Positions 16,760-25,081 of a DNA stretch of 41,055 nt are shown here, piece after piece. Positions within the stretch are counted from its first letter, which is position 1, and each line of letters begins with the position of its first letter. The notes beneath the pieces were generated by a model. It saw only the letters and a list, made by a program, of their open reading frames with translations, was not told the DNA's origin and searched no databases. Source of the DNA: JAVBPB01 sp031549965 (GTDB lineage Bacteria; Bacillota; Clostridia; Lachnospirales; Lachnospiraceae); NCBI GenBank assembly GCA_031549965.1, contig JAVBPB010000031.1, forward strand, positions 1-41,055, in the 5' to 3' direction. The position numbers and the translations under genes were made by a program.

Positions 16760-18327
16760 ATGCCATTTGCACCAACCAGATTTACCAATCCTTTCAAGGG
16801 TACATTGAAAGGAGGAATTGCCACTGTCGGTAACACTTTAGGTCTTTGGGGAATGTATAGTCCGCCTAATGGCAATGTGCGTCTTGATACCGTATGTGAC
16901 GGTGCAGGATGTTTCACGACCACCAACACATCATCAAGGTTTCACTCCAGTTATCCCTATGGTACAACTGGTGACTGGCGACAAAACTCATCCTCCAATG
17001 AACTTGTATTTTCTGATGCAGGAACAAACAACCTTGTAGGTGCATATCTATTTTATTCTGGTACCGCTCAAACAAAAGAACTTGATTTAAAAACACCAAG
17101 AACGATTGAAACCACAGCAGTCACCTTAACCACACCAAGTAACACTTACAGCATTGTACCCGATGTGGTTTCCTATGTAACCAGTACACAAACTGGGAAT
17201 CCTGCGTATTCTGCTTTCAAGAATATTACAAATGATTCTTCCTTATGGACACGATTTAAAAATGAAACCGCTGGTACTTATACTCTTGCAGGTGTTCCTG
17301 CCGCATTAGGCGATAATCTAAAAGTGCTTCAGACGCTCTCTGGGAAACCAGCTATGTAGGATGGACACTTGTAGTGGTTTATCACAATCCTACAGCTCCT
17401 ACCAGAAATATTAATGTTTGGGATATTTTTATGCTTGTAGACTTTTTTGATGACCAAGGGTCTTTTTCAGTAACAGACTTTTGTACACCACCAGTGGGCA
17501 ATCCACTTGCCGGAAAACTGTTTGTTTCTGCTGCCTTCGGTGCAAACTATATTGATGGAGATCAATTACGATTCGGTCCGGATGATGCCTCCATGATCAA
17601 TCTTTATGGGCCAAATAACAATGCTTTAAATTTCTATCAGTCGCAGATTAACAGTGATATTAATGGTACGCTTACCACCACAGGTACCTTCGGAACAAGC
17701 AATCAGCCCGTGAATACAAATGATGTGCTTCCCTCTGGTCGATTTGGCTGGGATAAAACAATGATTCGATTAGACAGCCTCTTAACAAACCAGCAACAAT
17801 CCGCAAGCATACAAATGATATGTCAAACAATTACCCCTAATCGACATGATGTCCATAATATGGTAACTATGGCTCTTCAGATTGACCTGATGTCTGCAAA
17901 CATGACTGGTGTCAAAACGATTACGCCAACAGTAGCATCCGTGGGTGATACTCTGAATTATTCAATTACGTTAACAAGCACTGGTCCTGAACCTGCTCAT
18001 GATATCACGGTGAAGGATCTGCTTGGAGGTGCAACCAATCTTTCCTATGTAGCGAATTCTCTCCAAGTAGATGGTGTAGGCTATGCTGGCAATCCAATTA
18101 CGGGCATTAATCTGCCAGGTCCATATCCACAAAATTCAAGTATTTCCATCACATTTAAAGTACATGTGGATGCCATGCCAGTTCCCAACCCATTTACCAG
18201 TGCTGCCGATGTGACATATAACTATATTCCAGGCTGTTCAATGGATGCTGTCGGAGAGCCATTCTCCACTAATTCTGTAACGGTTACCATTCAAGGTGAA
18301 AATGTCCGCGGGGTACCATTTATATAA
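16760..18327 (+). pseudogene. DUF11 surface-type protein, frameshifted at an A4 run
   Basis: One gene broken into two frames. From ATG 16760 (AGGAG upstream) it reads MPFAPTRFTNPFKGTLKGG to a stop at 17359. The next frame carries on the same fold from about 17324 to 18327, and the junction residues DNLK|SASDALWETSYVGW join smoothly if one extra A is added to the AAAA run at 17320-17323. The restored protein of about 522 residues ends in a DUF11 domain (SANMTGVKTITPTVASVGDT... to NSVTVTIQGENVRGVPFI) and has no signal peptide or anchor. It contains the CDGAGC motif also seen as CDGTGC in the 960-residue neighbour. The gene could be non-functional, rescued by -1 slippage, or a sequencing artefact. 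Likely role is structural; the surface or spore surface is a guess. Confidence 0.65.
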
Positions 18328-18345
18328 ATAATATCGTAAAAACGT

Positions 18346-18364
18346 CTTGCTAATCATTAGCAAG
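18346..18364. repeat. Hyphenated palindrome after the first DUF11 gene
   Basis: CTTGCTAAT-C-ATTAGCAAG, a perfect 9-bp inverted repeat with a one-base centre. With no T-run behind it, it is not a standard terminator by itself; the real terminator hairpin follows 20 nt later. It could be an operator or a processing hairpin. Confidence 0.4.
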
Positions 18365-18384
18365 CTAATTTGTCAAAAATATAT

Positions 18385-18422
18385 AACGCCGAAAACCTTA
18401 ATTTTACAAGGTTTTCGGCGTT
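18385..18422. terminator. Intrinsic terminator of the first DUF11 gene
   Basis: Arms AACGCCGAAAACCTT (18385-18399) and AAGGTTTTCGGCGTT (18408-18422) form a 15-bp stem with an 8-nt loop. TTT follows on the plus strand. On the minus strand the hairpin is followed by TATATATTTTTG, so it may serve the TetR remnant as well. Confidence 0.8.
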
Positions 18423-18467
18423 TCATGTTACATCATCCCTCTGTATTTCTGCTAATTTTAAGTCGTT

Positions 18468-18713
18468 TTATGCATTCTTTCCTGTTACTTCAAACATGAA
18501 TTGGGTCATATCTTCTACACTATCTGCTGTACCATCCTTGACCCACTCCAATAAAACTTTAAAAAGACCTGAAGCGATAAACTGTGAAAAATATCTTTCG
18601 TATAAATAAGAATCATTAAATTTGACCGTTTCGCTTTCGAAAAAGTCGGTTACATATAAGCAAAACTGTTCATAAAAAATGTGTGATAATTCTGCCAGGT
18701 ATGAGTAGGCTGC
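18468..18713 (-). pseudogene. C-terminal remnant of a TetR family regulator
   Basis: The minus strand carries an 81-residue open frame ending at 18468, with no start codon and a stop immediately before it (18714-18716). It reads AAYSYLAELSHIFYEQFCLY then FFESETVKFNDSYLYERYF, SQFIASGLFKVLLEWVKDG and TADSVEDMTQFMFEVTGKNA. The F(I/V)ASGLFxVLLEWxxDGTxDSxEDM block matches the C-terminal ligand domain of TetR/AcrR regulators. The N-terminal HTH is absent. The rest of the interval 18714-18841 is A/T-rich and holds only the upstream region of the next DUF11 gene. Confidence 0.6.
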
Positions 18714-18841
18714 TTAAACTAGCTGGAAGATTGACACTTTAGTAATTCAAACTCGTGATTATATCATGTTTTTCCACAAATATACATAATATAATAAAAG
18801 AAATAATATAATAGCATAAATCTCGATAGGGAGAGCATACA

Positions 18842-19261
18842 ATGCCAATTAACAATCTTACAAAGAGTTCCACAACGAACTGCGAAACAGTGGGAAACGT
18901 GATTCTCTACACCCTAAGCTTTACCAATGACGGTAACACCAATTCCGATAACGTCGTTGTAACTGACTTTCTAGACAGTGCGGTTTCCTATCTGTCTGGT
19001 TCAATTACGGCAAATGTTCCGTTTAGCGGCGACCCGTCCACGCAAATTACCTTGACCTCACCAGTAACCCCAAACGAAACGGTTACGATTACGTTTATGG
19101 TCACCATCGACCAGGTTCCTGGTTCTAATCCCATGCCCAACACCGCACAGGTGACCTACGAGTATGAGGCATCCCCTGGTGTTATATCATCAGACACCGT
19201 GGAAAGTAATGTATGGTATGTCTGTGTTCAAGACCCCGTCAGAGGTGTGCCTTTCATTTAA
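18842..19261 (+). CDS. Small DUF11 protein without signal peptide
   Basis: A 139-residue protein that is essentially one DUF11 domain: TTNCETVGNVILYTLSFTNDG then VVVTDFLDSAVSYL and TVTITFMVTIDQVPGSNPMP. DUF11 is an Ig-like beta-sandwich of bacterial surface proteins. There is no signal peptide, membrane helix or sorting motif, which is unusual. It ends in VRGVPFI directly before the stop, exactly as the gene at 16760-18327 does. GGGAGAGCATACA precedes the ATG. The upstream region has a CATAATATA element that resembles a mother-cell sigma-factor -10, but without a matching -35. The role is probably structural. Confidence 0.7.
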   Translation: MPINNLTKSSTTNCETVGNVILYTLSFTNDGNTNSDNVVVTDFLDSAVSYLSGSITANVPFSGDPSTQITLTSPVTPNETVTITFMVTIDQVPGSNPMPNTAQVTYEYEASPGVISSDTVESNVWYVCVQDPVRGVPFI

Positions 19262-19329
19262 ATTAAAAGCAATATCTGTTTATCATTCATATATATAAAT
19301 TAGGAAACTTTTTTGAAAGGTATATTGAA

Positions 19330-22212
19330 ATGCAAGATAATAATATAGGTCTTTTGGCCATCTGCGATGGAACTGGCTGCCCTAATTGTCAACAACGAAC
19401 CCTCACGGTGGCTTATCTTTCCAATGGTGGCATCGGCAGCTTTGTGGACAGCGGCAGTGTCCCAGGCAGCAGCTACATCATTAAAACCAACACAGAGGTC
19501 GGTATATCGAGAGCTGGCTTCTTCTTTACTGGTTGGAACACCCGACCAGACGGCAGTGGCGTCCCCTACCAACCCGGAACCACAATTTTCATTTATTCCA
19601 GTCAGACATTTTACGCCCAATGGTCAACGTTCTTCGTTACAACACTGGATGTCACCATGGGAACCACATTCCGCACGGTAGACACATTGTTTAGCTATGG
19701 AGCAGACGCACCAATCGCAGGATCAGGAACCATATACTACCTCCTGCAAAAGCCAGGGCTTCCAGCACCAGATGCGCAGACTATTATCAATTTTAATGAT
19801 CAGGCAGCGCTTGCCGACGGCACGGTTGCCCGAGGTCAGTTCGCCGTCACATTTAGCCAGACCGTTCAGACACAAAAGCGTACACTGTCAGGCAGAGAGG
19901 TTTTGTCCCCCTATTCAGACGAAACAGGGGTAGTGGATGGATACCGATATGTTCTCTATATGGTAGGGCTACTAAATGGTTTAAGCTCGGATACATCCAC
20001 CACAAGTGCAAGTGCTCTGGGTATGCCATTTGGCGACGGACTAGGAACAATTGCCTCGCCTTTTGGACTTCGTGAAATTGACCCTTTAGAAATGACAAAA
20101 TGGCCAGATCTTCTGCCAGGTCACCCAATTAACCGTGCAGGCGTAACTGAAACGGCCAGAATGCTTGATAATATTGAGGGTATGCTCGTACTGTTTGAGG
20201 ATACCGCAGACATCTACGGACTGAATAGTACTCTCGGAGATGCTTATCTGCTCCGCACCGACTTTGATCTTGCAGGATATGCAGACGCGTACCAGAACAC
20301 GGGCTGGCGTCCAATTGGAAACCAAAACACTGCACTGACAAATGGCGGATCAAATCATATCTTTACTGGCTCCATGACAACCGATGGACCACGTCGCCTC
20401 ATTTCCAACCTATATATTAATCAGATATCGTCCGACAGTAACGTAGTTTCCTATCTAGGGCTGTTTGGTTTTGCAAACAACGCAGTCATAAGCGGGTTTG
20501 ACATAACAGGAGCCAATCTAAATGCACTGATTACGGATGGCTATAATGGGCATGTAGGTGCGTTGGCTGGAACCATGGTCGGAACGCTAGACACTTTTAC
20601 CCTCACATCCTCCTCCGCGAATGCCACTGGCTCTGGATTGATTGATGTAAGTGGCGTGGTGGGAACATTTTACTCCACCGACTGCCGAAACATCACCCTT
20701 TCGGATGTCACCGTTTCTGTAACAGGAGGGAATTCCTCTACTGCTGGAGGGTTTGCAGGACACTTTGCCGTTTTAGGTCAAACTTCTGCCACTGTCGCCG
20801 ACTGTACGGTCACCGACGTAAATATCACCTCCAACGGATCAGGTGGAGCCTTTATCAGCGCATTTGTCTTTATGGATGCAGGTGGTGGCGCTACTATCAG
20901 AAACTGCAAAGCTACAGGCAGTGTAACTGGAAACTTGTATGTTGGCGGACTCATCGGACTTCTTGGTGGAAATTCTGATCGCAACCCCGCTGATTGTATT
21001 GTCAGCGGATGTACTGCATCGGCGGATGTAATCGGTGACAATATGGTAGGCGGGTTAATTGGAAATGTCGAGCGAACCACAGTACAAAATTGTAGCGTTC
21101 TCTCTGGCTCAGTAAGAGATCTCCGTACGACCACCTCGCTCTCTCGGCCATTTGGAGGTTTAATCGGTTCTTTTTCCGAAGGGAGTTTGTCGGACTGCAC
21201 TGCAGCCATAGATGTGCTGGTACCGCTCTCCAGCAGGGCAGGTGGGTTGATAGGTACGTTGGTTACCATTTCAACTGCTTTCACCTACAACATCACCAAC
21301 TGCTCTGCCAGCGGTAATGTGTCCGCCGTCTCTTATGTGGGCGGATTGGTCGGAGGGTACACTACCGGAGAGGCTATTGTGACGTTCACAAATTGCTTTG
21401 CTACTGGTTCGATTACTGGTTCTGCCACCGCCGACAGCGTTTCAGCTGGCGGAATGATTGGCTCTGGACAGCTTGCACTCTACACAGACTGCTATGCCAC
21501 TGGGGCAGTACAGGGACGCTCCAATTTAGGTGGATTTATCGGTGACTCCTCCGCAGCGCAATTTACAGGATGTTATTCGCGCGGAAATGTCACTGGCGTA
21601 GGAATCTCTGTGGGTGGATTTATTGGTGCTTCCACAAGTGCCAAATTCTCTCGCTGCTTTTGCACCGGGAATGTGACTGCAAGTACCAGTAATGCAGGCG
21701 GGTTTGTAAGCAATTTCTTGGGTGGCTCCAGTATTGACAACTGCTACGCCACTGGAAACTGCGAAGGTACTGGAAATGTAGCTGGATTGGTACAGGGAAT
21801 TTCTGGGGGCTGCACTATTAACCACTGCTATGCCTCAGGTAGTATCACTGCAACATTAGCGGCTGGTGGCGTTGTCGCAGCGGGTTTTGGGGGTACGCCC
21901 AATCCTGTCAGCAACAACTTTGCCTTAAATCCTCTTGTCGCAGCGGGGGGCAACAGCGTAATTGGGCGCGTGGCAGCCAGCTCAAGCTTACTCACCCTTA
22001 CAACTAACAGTGCAATTTCCACGCTGGCACTTACCCGCGGTGGCATTTCTTACACACCGGCACCAGGTAATAATACAAAAGATGGAGCAACGGTAACACT
22101 TGCTGGCCTCGAAGCTGCCATGCAGGCGGCTGGTTGGTCATCACTTATATGGGATTTTTCTACAATTGCAACACTTGGCCGTCCAATTTTGGTGTCGCCA
22201 AGCGAGACTTAA
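19330..22212 (+). CDS. Large InlB B-repeat and GLUG-repeat protein, no signal peptide
   Basis: A 960-residue protein. A Cys-rich start (ICDGTGCPNC) leads into an InlB B-repeat/Flg_new module (about 20-95, with the hallmark GFFFTGWNTRPDGSG and FYAQWS). A middle region of about 250 residues is followed by about 11 GLUG repeats (about 480-880), each of the form NC(Y/F)ATGxVxG...GG(L/F)IG, which build a right-handed beta-helix. A Cys stands at the same position of almost every repeat. There is no N-terminal signal peptide and no C-terminal anchor. GAAAGG lies 8 nt before the ATG. It is the third gene of a same-strand set with the two DUF11 genes (69-nt gap), so the three likely form one surface or spore-surface structure; that is inference. 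Confidence 0.75.
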   Translation: MQDNNIGLLAICDGTGCPNCQQRTLTVAYLSNGGIGSFVDSGSVPGSSYIIKTNTEVGISRAGFFFTGWNTRPDGSGVPYQPGTTIFIYSSQTFYAQWSTFFVTTLDVTMGTTFRTVDTLFSYGADAPIAGSGTIYYLLQKPGLPAPDAQTIINFNDQAALADGTVARGQFAVTFSQTVQTQKRTLSGREVLSPYSDETGVVDGYRYVLYMVGLLNGLSSDTSTTSASALGMPFGDGLGTIASPFGLREIDPLEMTKWPDLLPGHPINRAGVTETARMLDNIEGMLVLFEDTADIYGLNSTLGDAYLLRTDFDLAGYADAYQNTGWRPIGNQNTALTNGGSNHIFTGSMTTDGPRRLISNLYINQISSDSNVVSYLGLFGFANNAVISGFDITGANLNALITDGYNGHVGALAGTMVGTLDTFTLTSSSANATGSGLIDVSGVVGTFYSTDCRNITLSDVTVSVTGGNSSTAGGFAGHFAVLGQTSATVADCTVTDVNITSNGSGGAFISAFVFMDAGGGATIRNCKATGSVTGNLYVGGLIGLLGGNSDRNPADCIVSGCTASADVIGDNMVGGLIGNVERTTVQNCSVLSGSVRDLRTTTSLSRPFGGLIGSFSEGSLSDCTAAIDVLVPLSSRAGGLIGTLVTISTAFTYNITNCSASGNVSAVSYVGGLVGGYTTGEAIVTFTNCFATGSITGSATADSVSAGGMIGSGQLALYTDCYATGAVQGRSNLGGFIGDSSAAQFTGCYSRGNVTGVGISVGGFIGASTSAKFSRCFCTGNVTASTSNAGGFVSNFLGGSSIDNCYATGNCEGTGNVAGLVQGISGGCTINHCYASGSITATLAAGGVVAAGFGGTPNPVSNNFALNPLVAAGGNSVIGRVAASSSLLTLTTNSAISTLALTRGGISYTPAPGNNTKDGATVTLAGLEAAMQAAGWSSLIWDFSTIATLGRPILVSPSET

Positions 22213-22238
22213 CACATTAGAGTATTACACAATGTATA

Positions 22239-22274
22239 AAGCCTAAAGTCTTGAACCAACAAGACTTTAGGCTT
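22239..22274. terminator. Bidirectional terminator between GLUG gene and tRNA
   Basis: A 15-bp stem, AAGCCTAAAGTCTTG (22239-22253) and its complement (22260-22274), around a 6-nt loop. It follows the GLUG gene stop by 27 nt and lies 10 nt past the 3' end of the minus-strand tRNA gene, so it can end both. Confidence 0.75.
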
Positions 22275-22283
22275 ATTCAATAG

Positions 22284-22355
22284 CGTTCCTGGAGGGAGTC
22301 GAACCCCCGACTAGCCCTTAGGAGGGGCTTGTTATATCCACTTAACTACAAGAAC
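22284..22355 (-). tRNA. tRNA-Arg (anticodon CCT)
   Basis: The minus strand folds into a standard cloverleaf of 72 nt including the discriminator: acceptor GTTCTTG/CAGGAAC (one G-T pair), D-stem GTTA/TAAC, anticodon stem AGCCC/GGGCT with loop CTCCTAA (anticodon CCT), and T-arm GGGGG-TTCGACT-CCCTC. No CCA is encoded. The anticodon reads AGG. tRNA-Arg genes are common integration targets, but I see no integrase or direct att repeat nearby. Confidence 0.95.
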
Positions 22356-22380
22356 ATATTTATGATGCTTTGACTTTGAT

Positions 22381-22409
22381 ATTTTATCAAAATTAACGCA
22401 CTAAGTCAA
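22381..22409 (-). promoter_or_regulatory. Sigma-A type promoter of tRNA-Arg
   Basis: On the minus strand, -35 TTGACT (22404-22409), a 17-bp spacer and -10 TAAAAT (22381-22386). The expected start site lies about 20 nt before the tRNA 5' end. Confidence 0.7.
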
Positions 22410-22459
22410 GTATTGCTAATTTGCCTCAGCGATGAGGAATAAAATTTTTATAAATAATC

Positions 22460-22481
22460 CACCTACATTATAATGCAGGTG
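22460..22481. terminator. Palindrome downstream of the lipoprotein gene, possible terminator
   Basis: CACCTACATTA/TAATGCAGGTG, an 11-bp dyad with one mismatch and no designed loop. It lies 34 nt past the stop of the minus-strand lipoprotein gene. The T-run behind it on the minus strand is weak (TTATTTATAAAAATTTT), so this is only a candidate terminator. Confidence 0.35.
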
Positions 22482-22515
22482 TGGTTTACGTTTTTAATAA
22501 TTAGCTTGGATTATA

Positions 22516-23343
22516 TTATTTACTGCTTATAATAAACTCTATCTCAGGATTATCATTTTTAATATTAACAATTATTATTTTGTAGAAAGAGACATATCCA
22601 CTGAGTTCAGAGCTTTTGGGAACAATGGCTCCGACTCTATTTTCGTCAATTATACAATAATTCCCCATCCCTAATGTGATGTTGTTAAATGTCGCAATTT
22701 CCTTTGAATCCCCATTTTGGTCATGAAACACATAGCGAATCTCTTCTTTTCCAAGCTCTTCAGTTATCGTGCATTTGTGCTCGGGAGAAGGTGATTTAAA
22801 ACATAAATTAGTTAATTCGTTTTTAACCTTGCTTGGAATGACCGTGTTTGTGATTCCATCAACCATTGTATCATCATAGACGTTGCATAAAAATTCAACA
22901 GTTTCACTTTCGGTATCTATCAAGAAGTAGTGGTGATTTGGTTCAGTGTTGGCAAATTCGAAATTGTATGTGATTAAATAACGCCCATCAGCTGAAATGG
23001 TTATTCCAAACGGCCAACCTTTAAATGGTTCACCTAAATCAATTGTTTTGTCTATGCTGTTACTAATGATATTGTATCTAAATATATACCGTCCATATGA
23101 TGCAAACAAGTAATTCTGTCTACTTTGAAGCTCCCAGTTGCTTGTAGCATGAGTAATAGGAATTAGAGCAGCTTTACCCTCATTATATTCAATGAATTTT
23201 GGATAATAACTTAAATCAATTCTTTCAAGATCGGAAGATTGGCTTGTTGACGTTTCTGTTGATGGACTGCTTACACAAGCAGATAGTCCTAATAATAAAA
23301 ATGAGCAAACAAGACTTAACAAACATTTCATACGCATATTCAT
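22516..23343 (-). CDS. Lipoprotein with repeat-blade (propeller-like) fold
   Basis: A 275-residue prolipoprotein: MNMRMKCLLSLVCSFLLLG then LSAC, a clean lipobox with Cys at about residue 23, and a Ser/Thr-rich linker (SSPSTETSTSQSSD). The mature part has sequences such as GRYIFRYNIISNSIDKTIDL and FGITISADGRYLITYNF that read like propeller blades, but I cannot assign a family or ligand. GGAAAGGAATAT precedes the ATG. It follows the Amidase_6 gene at 23424 with a hairpin (23381-23410) between, so the two are likely one operon of envelope proteins. Confidence 0.6.
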   Translation of the reverse strand: MNMRMKCLLSLVCSFLLLGLSACVSSPSTETSTSQSSDLERIDLSYYPKFIEYNEGKAALIPITHATSNWELQSRQNYLFASYGRYIFRYNIISNSIDKTIDLGEPFKGWPFGITISADGRYLITYNFEFANTEPNHHYFLIDTESETVEFLCNVYDDTMVDGITNTVIPSKVKNELTNLCFKSPSPEHKCTITEELGKEEIRYVFHDQNGDSKEIATFNNITLGMGNYCIIDENRVGAIVPKSSELSGYVSFYKIIIVNIKNDNPEIEFIISSK

Positions 23344-23380
23344 ATATTCCTTTCCTATAGCCTATTTATTTATGAGTTTT

Positions 23381-23410
23381 ACCATGATTAGGCGCAACCC
23401 TAATCATGGT
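23381..23410. repeat. Intercistronic 12-bp hairpin
   Basis: ACCATGATTAGG-CGCAAC-CCTAATCATGGT, a perfect 12-bp stem between the Amidase_6 gene and the lipoprotein gene. No T-run follows on the minus strand (the direction of transcription), so it is unlikely to be a full terminator; it may act as an RNA-stability or partial read-through element. Confidence 0.5.
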
Positions 23411-23423
23411 CTTGGTATCATCG

Positions 23424-24800
23424 TTAATAATTACCCAAAATGTTTATGCCTCTGACACTTACAACATTCGTTAAAGTTAGATAATACGGTTTATCCACTG
23501 TTCCACCTGCAGTGCCAGAACGATATGATACAACTAAACCTGTGTAACCATATGCAGATGAGTAGTAGTTTGTTCGAATCATTGAGTGTCCGTATACTGA
23601 ATTTCCAGAACGCTTAAGCTGAATAATGTCTCCATACCCTATATATTCTTCGTCAACTCGAGGTGCCAAAGATCCTCTTGGTCCAGAACCATTATTGGAA
23701 AGTAAGAAATCACCGAATTTTTGTACCCCTGCCCATGTTACGGATCTTGTATTAGCTCCCGGCGCTCCCTCGCTTATAAAATACCAACCGGTGTCTGCAT
23801 TTCCCGTTTTTTTCATTTTTGCTCCGCCTGCAAGAAGGACGTGAGAGGCAAAATTTGTACAATCATATGCATTAGTAATACTCGAAAATTCGTAGTAGTA
23901 GGGAGCCTCAGTTGAGCCACGTGCTGAATTAGTGCAGGCAGAATCATAAAAGAGTCTTCCATTTTTACGGTAGTTAACCGCAGCTGTTTTTTTTGCGTAA
24001 GCAGCCATTGTCATACCATTGATAGCCGAATAAGCCTTAGTAGTGTTTTCCTGCTCTTTTTCTGAGATAATATCTATTTTTAAGTTTAAGAGTTCGGAAT
24101 TTTCTTTTTCTGCAATAGTTTGAATGTCTTCCAAAAACACGTCAATATTCCTATACATGATATTCGAATTATTAATAGCTATATCCAAGCTACTTGAGAT
24201 CGCTCTTACGCTTTTGGCATTAGCGCTTGCATCCCACTTAGAAACGCTCAATTCAGATGATTCTGATTCAATAAACATATCATCATCAGAGAAGAGTATA
24301 TCAGCAATTCGAATTTCGTCGTTGTATCGAACAAAGAGAAAATCGACCTCACCGCCGAAATATGATCTTCCGTCTATGCCGGGATATTGCATTTCCGCAT
24401 CAATTGACAGCTTGATGAACAATCCATCTTCTCTGAATTCATAATCCTGCATTGAACATGTAGCATTGAAATACGTAACAATAAAATCTTCTTTTGCCGT
24501 TTTTTCTGATTTTATGTTTAATATTGTTCGAGTAAGCTCAAGGGTTTTGCTGACGTAATCGCTCAAGCTCTCAAAAACAAAAACATTGCTCAAGTCGGTA
24601 TTCTCAAGTTTAAATTTTGCGTCGTAATACTGTGTGGCCGTTTTTTCGGCGAGCTTATAACATAAAGTAATATCATTTTTATCTGGTTCAGTAATCTTGA
24701 TGTATGAATTGCATTCTGTGCTCACCGCAGAGATTGATTGAAAACACAATGTAATCATTAATACTAAAACAACTATGGTAAATAAACTCTTTCTTTTCAT
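23424..24800 (-). CDS. Exported Amidase_6 (putative cysteine amidase) protein
   Basis: A 458-residue secreted protein. The start is placed at the ATG of MKRKSLF because GGAGGAAAAAA precedes it; the TTG upstream would sit inside the ribosome site. A signal peptide covers about 1-25 (FTIVVLVLMITLCFQSISA). The N-terminal half (about 30-260) is a helical/beta prodomain of unknown role. The C-terminal half holds the Amidase_6 pattern: KKTAAVNYRKNG, then ...YDCTNFASHVLLAGG with the putative nucleophile Cys, and GDIIQLKRSGNSVYGHSMIR with the putative His. Such proteins occur in clostridial envelopes and spores; the true substrate is unknown. It heads a two-gene operon with the lipoprotein at 22516. 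Confidence 0.8.
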   Translation of the reverse strand: MKRKSLFTIVVLVLMITLCFQSISAVSTECNSYIKITEPDKNDITLCYKLAEKTATQYYDAKFKLENTDLSNVFVFESLSDYVSKTLELTRTILNIKSEKTAKEDFIVTYFNATCSMQDYEFREDGLFIKLSIDAEMQYPGIDGRSYFGGEVDFLFVRYNDEIRIADILFSDDDMFIESESSELSVSKWDASANAKSVRAISSSLDIAINNSNIMYRNIDVFLEDIQTIAEKENSELLNLKIDIISEKEQENTTKAYSAINGMTMAAYAKKTAAVNYRKNGRLFYDSACTNSARGSTEAPYYYEFSSITNAYDCTNFASHVLLAGGAKMKKTGNADTGWYFISEGAPGANTRSVTWAGVQKFGDFLLSNNGSGPRGSLAPRVDEEYIGYGDIIQLKRSGNSVYGHSMIRTNYYSSAYGYTGLVVSYRSGTAGGTVDKPYYLTLTNVVSVRGINILGNY

Positions 24801-25016
24801 TTTTTCCTCCAAATAGTTTTTATTTTGAATCTATAATTGCAATAACCGAAAACAATCCCTTTTAATTTTTATTTCGTATATTCAAATATAGATGTCATCA
24901 CCATGTTAGTATACATAAGTAATATCCGAAAGCAGCTTTAGGTAAAAAATTGTTAAATAATAATTGTATAAACATAAAATCGATTCTTGTATAAAAGGAT
25001 TAGTTGACGTAAAAGC

Positions 25017-25045
25017 TTGTCATTTACATTATTATATACTATAAT
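25017..25045 (+). promoter_or_regulatory. Sigma-A type promoter of the HAD gene
   Basis: TTGTCA (25017-25022), a 17-bp spacer and TATAAT (25040-25045), about 37 nt before the GTG start at 25082. The rest of the 24.8-25.1 kb interval is A/T-rich and holds nothing else that I can support. Confidence 0.65.
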
Positions 25046-25081
25046 TATAAAAATTTTTAGTTTAATATATGGAGGTAAAAC

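Noticed and set aside
18731..18760. TTGACA at 18731 as promoter of the small DUF11 gene
   Set aside because: No -10 at 16-18 bp; the start is also over 80 nt further on.
20778..21284. 168-residue minus-strand frame in the GLUG gene
   Set aside because: Pro/Ser/Val-rich antisense of a repetitive gene; no ribosome site.
20900..21900. Periodic repeats resembling a CRISPR or tandem DNA repeat
   Set aside because: The period comes from degenerate GLUG protein repeats; at DNA level units vary in length and sequence.
22284..22355. tRNA-Arg as an attachment site of an integrated element
   Set aside because: No integrase, no direct copy of the tRNA 3' end in the window.
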